Positions 7,441-11,173 of a stretch of 11,173 nucleotides of DNA are shown here, one piece after another. Position numbers and translations under genes: made by a program. The notes under the pieces were generated by a model, which was not told where the DNA came from, searched no databases, and saw only the letters and a list, made by a program, of their open reading frames with translations. Numbering within the stretch: position 1 is the first letter of the stretch; every line of letters begins with the position of its first letter. Origin of the DNA: Gammaproteobacteria bacterium (GTDB lineage Bacteria; Pseudomonadota; Gammaproteobacteria; Steroidobacterales; Steroidobacteraceae); assembly GCA_003162555.1 (NCBI GenBank), contig PMNQ01000222.1:1-11173 (forward strand), in the 5' to 3' direction.

Positions 7441-7453
7441 TAAGTTAGAATAA
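7441..7453. promoter_or_regulatory. AT-rich promoter-like patch between the NmrA-like and peptidase genes
   Basis: The 85-base divergent spacer is GC-rich except for TAAGTTAGAATAA. It gives TAGAAT on the plus strand (7446-7451, one mismatch to TATAAT) and TATTCT on the minus strand. The core GTTA-GAA-TAAC is a small inverted repeat. No good -35 partner is visible on either strand, so which gene it serves is open. Confidence 0.3.
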
Positions 7454-7500
7454 CGTACGCGCATTCGCACCGACAGCGCAAATCATTGGGAGCACCTTCC

Positions 7501-9183
7501 ATGCGACAGCTCCGTGTAAAGCCGATTCTGGCGGCACTCTCCACCGGCCTGGCGCTTGCGGCGGCTGTGCAGGCGGCACCGCTCCCAGGTGTTGCCGAAC
7601 TGCACACCATGGCCGCGCGCTTTGCGCCGGTCGACATCCGGGTCGACCTGACGCGGATGCCAGCCAACGAGCGTCGCGCGCTCACGGCGATCATTCGCGC
7701 CGCGCAGATCATCGACGCGATCTACCTGCGCCAGGTGGCGCCGCACAACGAAACGCAGCTGCTGGCGCTGCTGCAGGATCACACGGCGCTGGGCCAGGCG
7801 CGCCTGCAGTATTTCCTCATCAACAAGGGATCATGGTCCGAGCTCGATCTCAACCGGCCGTTCCTGCCGGGCGTGGGCGAACGGCCGGCGCAGGCCGGTT
7901 TCTACCCGGCCGATGCCACGCGCGCCGAGGTCGAGGCCTGGCTCAACACGCTCGCTCCGGCCGAGCACGAAGCCGCGGCCGGATTCTTCACCACCATACG
8001 GCGTACCCCCGCCGGCACATTTACCGCCGTGCCGTATTCGCTCGAGTACCAGAACGAATTGAGTGAAGCCGCGCAGCAGCTGCGCAAAGCGGCCGAGCTC
8101 ACGCACCAGCCGACGTTGAAGGCTTTCCTCGAAAAGCGCGCCGCGGCCTTCATCAGCAACGATTACTACGACAGCGACATGGCCTGGATGGATCTCGATG
8201 CAACGATCGAGCCTACAATTGGACCGTACGAAGTCTACGCAGACGAATGGTTCAATTTCAAAGCGGCCTTCGAGGCCTTCATCACTGTGCGCAACGCGGC
8301 CGAATCCGCCAAGCTGGCGCACTTCAGCGATCAGCTGCAGGACATCGAAGATCACCTGCCGATCGATCCGCAGTACCGCAACCCGAAGCTGGGCGGCTAC
8401 GCGCCGATCCGTGTCGTCGATGTGGTCTACAACAGCGGCGACGGGAATCATGCCACGCAGACCGCGGCCTTCAATCTTCCGAACGACGAGCGCGTGGTCG
8501 CCGCCAAGGGATCAAAGCGCGTGCTGCTGAAGAATTATCAGCAGGCCAAGTACCAGAAGGTGTTGCTGCCGATCGCGCAGCGCGTGCTCTCGCCGGCCGA
8601 CCGCAAGTATGTCGCCTTCGAGCCGTTCTTCACGCACATCCTCATGCACGAACTGATGCACGGCCTTGGTCCGCAGGCGATACAGGTCGACGGGCGTGCC
8701 ACGACGGTGCGTCAGGAGCTCAAGGAGCTGAACGGCACGCTCGAGGAGGCGAAAGCGGATGTGTCCGGTCTGTGGGCGTTGCAGTACCTGATGGACAAGG
8801 GCGTGCTCGACAAACGCCAGGAACGCTCCGTCTACACCACCTTCCTGGCCTCGACCTTCCGCACGCTGCGTTTCGGGCTGACTGAATCGCACGCGCGCGG
8901 CATGGCGCTGCAGGTCAACAACCTGTTCGACCACGGCGCGATAAAGATCGCGCCCGATGGCACCTTTTCACTCGACCTGCCCAAGGCGAAGCAGGCGACT
9001 GCCGACCTGACGAATGAGATCATGACGCTGCAGGCGCATGGCGATTACGGCGGCGCGCACGAGTTGCTCGCGCACATGGTCGTGATTCGTCCGCCGATGC
9101 GGCGCATGCTCGACAAGCTGAAAGATGTGCCGGTGGATATCGCGCCGAATCTGGTGACGGCGGCCGAACTCACTGCGCACTGA
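7501..9183 (+). CDS. Exported M49 (dipeptidyl-peptidase III)-like zinc peptidase
   Basis: Predicted secreted or periplasmic metallopeptidase of 560 residues. It starts with a signal peptide: basic MRQLRVK, a hydrophobic core, and a likely cleavage after A25 (AVQA then APLPG). The zinc site is HELMH (H383, E384, H387), with a downstream LEEAKAD helix (E415, E416, D420) that should supply the third ligand, 29-33 residues after the first histidine pair. The pattern HExxHGxGP ... TVRxELxELxxxxEEAKAD is the one I know from the M49-like domain of plant NUDT3-type proteins and bacterial relatives. It differs from classical DPP III, which has HExxGH. There is no Nudix domain here. The start is the ATG at 7501, with GGGAG 8 bases upstream; the TTG at 7486 would overlap that site. 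Family call is good; dipeptidyl-peptidase activity is inference. Confidence 0.85.
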   Translation: MRQLRVKPILAALSTGLALAAAVQAAPLPGVAELHTMAARFAPVDIRVDLTRMPANERRALTAIIRAAQIIDAIYLRQVAPHNETQLLALLQDHTALGQARLQYFLINKGSWSELDLNRPFLPGVGERPAQAGFYPADATRAEVEAWLNTLAPAEHEAAAGFFTTIRRTPAGTFTAVPYSLEYQNELSEAAQQLRKAAELTHQPTLKAFLEKRAAAFISNDYYDSDMAWMDLDATIEPTIGPYEVYADEWFNFKAAFEAFITVRNAAESAKLAHFSDQLQDIEDHLPIDPQYRNPKLGGYAPIRVVDVVYNSGDGNHATQTAAFNLPNDERVVAAKGSKRVLLKNYQQAKYQKVLLPIAQRVLSPADRKYVAFEPFFTHILMHELMHGLGPQAIQVDGRATTVRQELKELNGTLEEAKADVSGLWALQYLMDKGVLDKRQERSVYTTFLASTFRTLRFGLTESHARGMALQVNNLFDHGAIKIAPDGTFSLDLPKAKQATADLTNEIMTLQAHGDYGGAHELLAHMVVIRPPMRRMLDKLKDVPVDIAPNLVTAAELTAH

Positions 9184-9195
9184 AGACGTACTGAT

Positions 9196-9216
9196 GCGGC
9201 GGCTTGAGCCCGCCGC
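9196..9216. terminator. GC hairpin between the convergent peptidase and yqeY genes
   Basis: GCGGCGG (9196-9202) pairs with CCGCCGC (9210-9216) around CTTGAGC, in the 39-base gap between two convergent stop codons. The position fits a shared bidirectional terminator. No T-run follows on either strand, so efficiency without Rho is doubtful. Confidence 0.35.
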
Positions 9217-9222
9217 GTCGGA

Positions 9223-9669
9223 TCAGGCCGACAACCGCGCCTTGATGCGCGCACCGACGGCGCCCATGTCGGCGCGTCCTGCGGCTTTGGCCTTGATCGC
9301 GGCCATGACCTTGCCCATGTCCTTGATGGAAGCCGCGCCGGTGGCGGTGATCGCCGCGGCGATCATCGCGTCGAGGTCGGCTTCGCTCAATTGAGCCGGC
9401 ATGTAGGCGCCGAGCTGGGCGAGTTCAGCCTCTTCCCTGGCGACCAGGTCGGCGCGTCCGCCGGCCTTGAACTGGACGATCGATTCGCGCCGCTGCTTGA
9501 TCATCTTGTCGATGACCGACAAAACCTGCGCATCGTCGAGCTCGATGCGCTCGTCGACTTCACGTTGCTTGATGGCCGCCATAACCATGCGGATGTTGGC
9601 GAGCTTTTCCTTCTCGCCCGCGCGCATGGCGGACTTCATGTCCTCCTGGATGCGCGCCTTGAGGCTCAT
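9223..9669 (-). CDS. yqeY: GatB/YqeY domain protein
   Basis: A 148-residue cytoplasmic protein that matches the full length of the YqeY family (MSLKARIQEDMKSAMRAGEK at the start). The family is related to the tail domain of GatB, which recognises tRNA in the glutamyl-tRNA(Gln) amidotransferase. The role of free-standing YqeY is not firmly established; a link to tRNA or translation is inferred. It starts 4 bases after the rpsU stop with no strong ribosome site, which suggests co-transcription and translational coupling with rpsU. In many proteobacteria it sits between rpsU and dnaG; here dnaG is about 5.8 kb further on. Confidence 0.93.
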   Translation of the reverse strand: MSLKARIQEDMKSAMRAGEKEKLANIRMVMAAIKQREVDERIELDDAQVLSVIDKMIKQRRESIVQFKAGGRADLVAREEAELAQLGAYMPAQLSEADLDAMIAAAITATGAASIKDMGKVMAAIKAKAAGRADMGAVGARIKARLSA

Positions 9670-9673
9670 GGAA

Positions 9674-9883
9674 TCAGCGCGCGGTGCGCACGAAATCGCG
9701 GGACACGCGCTTGATGTGGCGCTTCACGGCCGCGGCCTTCTTGCGCTTACGTTCCTGCGTGGGCTTTTCGTAGAATTCGCGGCGGCGCAGCTCGGCGAGC
9801 ACCCCGGCCTTCTCGCAGGCACGCTTGAAGCGCCTCAGGGCGGCATCGAAGTACTCGTTTTCCCGGATTCGGACGCTCGGCAT
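9674..9883 (-). CDS. rpsU: 30S ribosomal protein bS21
   Basis: A 69-residue basic protein of the small-subunit platform, near the 3' end of 16S rRNA, needed for mRNA binding at initiation. The sequence [19 protein letters not shown] followed by [12 protein letters not shown] and [18 protein letters not shown] matches the E. coli protein nearly residue for residue. The C-terminus ends VRTAR, two residues shorter than E. coli. The start is the ATG at 9883, with AGAGGT about 9 bases upstream. An open frame extends upstream to 10039 but is non-conserved and crosses the promoter, so it is excluded. It is the first gene of the rpsU-yqeY unit and is divergent from tsaD. Confidence 0.98.
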   Translation of the reverse strand: MPSVRIRENEYFDAALRRFKRACEKAGVLAELRRREFYEKPTQERKRKKAAAVKRHIKRVSRDFVRTAR

Positions 9884-9905
9884 CGAACTCAACCTCTTGA
9901 TCTTC

Positions 9906-9925
9906 AAGCCGTTTGCAGGCGGCTT
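9906..9925 (-). promoter_or_regulatory. Small hairpin in the rpsU leader
   Basis: AAGCCG (9906-9911) and CGGCTT (9920-9925) pair around an 8-base loop. The hairpin lies between the predicted rpsU transcript start (near 9939) and the ribosome site, within a leader of about 56 bases. It could influence rpsU translation or stability, but no known leader motif is recognised. Confidence 0.25.
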
Positions 9926-9945
9926 AGGATACGGCAGGGGCCGGG

Positions 9946-9974
9946 ATTCTAAAGAGGCCGGCGACAAAAGGCAA
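9946..9974 (-). promoter_or_regulatory. Sigma70-type promoter for rpsU-yqeY
   Basis: On the minus strand, TTGCCT (9974-9969, four of six matches to TTGACA) and TAGAAT (9951-9946, five of six) are separated by exactly 17 bases. This is the best -35/-10 pair in the window. Transcription would start near 9939, giving a leader of about 56 bases before the rpsU ATG. Confidence 0.6.
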
Positions 9975-10043
9975 AGCCTCCCGAAATAAGGGTCCCCAGC
10001 GCGGTGCCCATGGGCGGCCGGGCCAGGCAGCTCAGGCATGCGT

Positions 10044-10060
10044 CATACTGCCTCCAAAGG
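10044..10060 (+). promoter_or_regulatory. Possible -10 (CATACT) and ribosome site (AAAGG) for tsaD
   Basis: CATACT at 10044-10049 has a fair match to the -10 box but no -35 partner 17 bases upstream. AAAGG at 10056-10060 lies 5 bases before the tsaD ATG at 10066 and supports that start. If the -10 were real the leader would be only about 10 bases, so only the ribosome site is reasonably supported. Confidence 0.35.
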
Positions 10061-10065
10061 CACCC

Positions 10066-11100
10066 ATGCGAGTCCTGGCAATAGAATCTTCCTGCGATGA
10101 GAGCGCAGTGGCCGTGCTGGACGAGCAGCAGGGGCTCCTCGGCCACGGCCTGTGGAGCCAGGTCGACCTGCATCGCCTGTATGGCGGCGTGGTGCCGGAA
10201 CTGGCATCGCGCGATCACGTGCAACGGCTCCTGCCGCTGGTGCGCGATACGCTCGCGACGGCCGCCACGTCCCCTGGGCAGTTGCACGGCATCGCCTACA
10301 CCGCAGGCCCCGGCCTGATCGGCGCGCTGCTGTGCGGCGCGGCGTTGGCGCGCTCGCTGGCCTACGGCTGGAAACTGCCGGTCATCGGCATCCACCATCT
10401 GGAAGGCCATCTGCTGGCTCCGCTCCTCGAGTCGCCGGCCCCGGAATTTCCGCACCTGGCGCTGCTGGTCTCCGGCGGACACACCATGCTCATCGAGGCG
10501 CTCGCACTCGGCGATTACCGCCTGCTCGGCGAGACCCGCGACGATGCCGCCGGCGAGGCCTTCGACAAGAGCGCCAAGCTGCTCGGGCTCCCGTACCCCG
10601 GCGGGCCGCAGCTCGCCGCGCTGGCGGAGCACGGACGGCCGGGCAGTGTGCCGTTGCCGCGGCCGATGCTCGATCGGCCGGGATTCGAGTTCAGTTTCTC
10701 CGGGCTCAAGACTGCGGTGGCGCTCGCGGCGCGCGCCCAACCGCTCGATGAGCAGCGCCGTGCCGATATCGCGCGCGGCCTGCAGGATGCCATCGTCGAC
10801 ACGCTCTGCACCAAGGCGTTGCGCGCGCTTGACGCTACCGGCCACCGGCAATTGGTGGTGGCAGGCGGCGTAGGCGCCAACCGATACCTGCGCACGCGGC
10901 TGAGCGCGGCGCTGGCGGCGCACGGCGGACAGGTTTTCTTCCCGCGGCCGGAATTCTGCACGGATAATGCCGCGATGATTGCCATCGCGGGACTGCTGCG
11001 GCTGAAGGCCGGCGAACGGAACGGTGCGGGACTGAATGTCCGCGCGCGCTGGCCACTGGCGGAGTTGCGGCCACCCGCTGCAATGCATGGAGCGACATGA
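10066..11100 (+). CDS. tsaD: tRNA N6-adenosine threonylcarbamoyltransferase TsaD
   Basis: Transfers the threonylcarbamoyl group from threonylcarbamoyl-AMP to A37 of ANN-decoding tRNAs, working with TsaB and TsaE in bacteria. The protein is 344 residues, against 337 in E. coli. It has the ASKHA-fold opening [13 protein letters not shown], the metal-binding pair H111 and H115 in HHLEGH, the [10 protein letters not shown] loop, and D300 in FCTDNAAM, all at the E. coli positions. The [19 protein letters not shown] and FSFSGLKTA segments are also present. The start at 10066 matches the family N-terminus and has AAAGG 5 bases upstream. Divergent from rpsU, as in enterobacteria. Its stop overlaps the start of folB (ATGA), implying translational coupling. 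Confidence 0.98.
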   Translation: MRVLAIESSCDESAVAVLDEQQGLLGHGLWSQVDLHRLYGGVVPELASRDHVQRLLPLVRDTLATAATSPGQLHGIAYTAGPGLIGALLCGAALARSLAYGWKLPVIGIHHLEGHLLAPLLESPAPEFPHLALLVSGGHTMLIEALALGDYRLLGETRDDAAGEAFDKSAKLLGLPYPGGPQLAALAEHGRPGSVPLPRPMLDRPGFEFSFSGLKTAVALAARAQPLDEQRRADIARGLQDAIVDTLCTKALRALDATGHRQLVVAGGVGANRYLRTRLSAALAAHGGQVFFPRPEFCTDNAAMIAIAGLLRLKAGERNGAGLNVRARWPLAELRPPAAMHGAT

Positions 11101-11173
11101 CCACGACCACCACAACCGGAGACCGGATCTTCCTGCGCGGGCTCGAATGCCAATGCATCATCGGCTTCATCGA
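11097..11173 (+). CDS. folB: Dihydroneopterin aldolase FolB, N-terminal 25 residues; 3' end outside window
   Basis: Too short for a firm domain call, but [17 protein letters not shown] matches the FolB start pattern (D.I.L.GL...IG....E/D). FolB converts dihydroneopterin to 6-hydroxymethyl-dihydropterin in folate synthesis. The ATG at 11097 overlaps the tsaD stop by four bases (ATGA). The start codon is followed by six Thr codons, a short low-complexity leader. A folB next to tsaD is a common proteobacterial arrangement, which supports the call. Confidence 0.8.
   Translation, partial: MTTTTTTGDRIFLRGLECQCIIGFI

Noticed and set aside
7416..7712. Long N-terminal extension of the NmrA-like frame
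   Set aside because: The Rossmann motif should sit at the N-terminus and a ribosome site precedes the ATG at 7415. The extension would overlap the divergent peptidase coding region.
9949..11115. 388-codon minus-strand open frame antisense to tsaD
   Set aside because: It lies opposite a gene with all TsaD catalytic residues, its composition is Arg/Gln-rich, and no domain is seen. It is a mirror of tsaD codon bias.
1..11173. CRISPR arrays, transposases, phage genes, tRNA or rRNA genes
   Set aside because: No regularly spaced direct repeats, transposase or integrase motifs, or cloverleaf-like sequences were seen on reading both strands.

Overview
This is a GC-rich bacterial chromosome segment, most likely from a gammaproteobacterium. 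The support is a DnaG whose zinc-ligand and TOPRIM residue numbers match E. coli exactly (C40, H43, C61, C64, E265, D309, D311), a gamma-type bS21, and the divergent tsaD / rpsU arrangement. I cannot fix the order; a Nevskiales/Steroidobacterales/Xanthomonadales-like lineage is a guess.

Layout: (1) 1-1355, minus: 5' part of rpoD (primary sigma factor), cut by the window edge, with an unusual basic N-terminal tail of about 125 residues. (2) 1356-1528: dnaG-rpoD spacer with a TATAAT box and a long-range inverted repeat. (3) 1529-3364, minus: dnaG (primase). (4) 3365-3822: 458-base spacer without an intact gene; it holds a perfect 13-bp inverted repeat, a smaller palindrome, and what looks like the broken 3' end of a TPR-protein gene. 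(5) 3823-5085, minus: MFS transporter resembling the MFSD1 group. (6) 5161-6474, plus: APC-superfamily amino acid permease, divergent from the MFS gene. (7) 6435-7415, minus: NmrA-like NAD(P)-binding protein whose 3' end overlaps the permease gene by 40 bases. (8) 7501-9183, plus: exported M49 (dipeptidyl-peptidase III)-like zinc peptidase. (9) 9223-9669 and 9674-9883, minus: yqeY and rpsU, a tight pair with a good sigma70-type promoter. (10) 10066-11100, plus: tsaD, then folB (partial) coupled by an ATGA overlap.

The frame is the macromolecular-synthesis locus (tsaD / rpsU-yqeY-dnaG-rpoD), joining translation initiation (bS21), tRNA t6A modification (TsaD), DNA priming (DnaG) and transcription initiation (RpoD). 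The unusual point is that rpsU-yqeY is separated from dnaG-rpoD by about 5.8 kb of accessory genes. Three of these suggest a peptide-scavenging theme: a periplasmic M49-like peptidase that could release dipeptides, an MFSD1-like carrier that could import them, and an amino acid permease. They lie on different strands with separate promoters, so they are not one operon and the link is inference. The TPR remnant and inverted repeats beside dnaG may mark the scar of that insertion or rearrangement. I saw no tRNA, rRNA, CRISPR array, transposase or phage gene.
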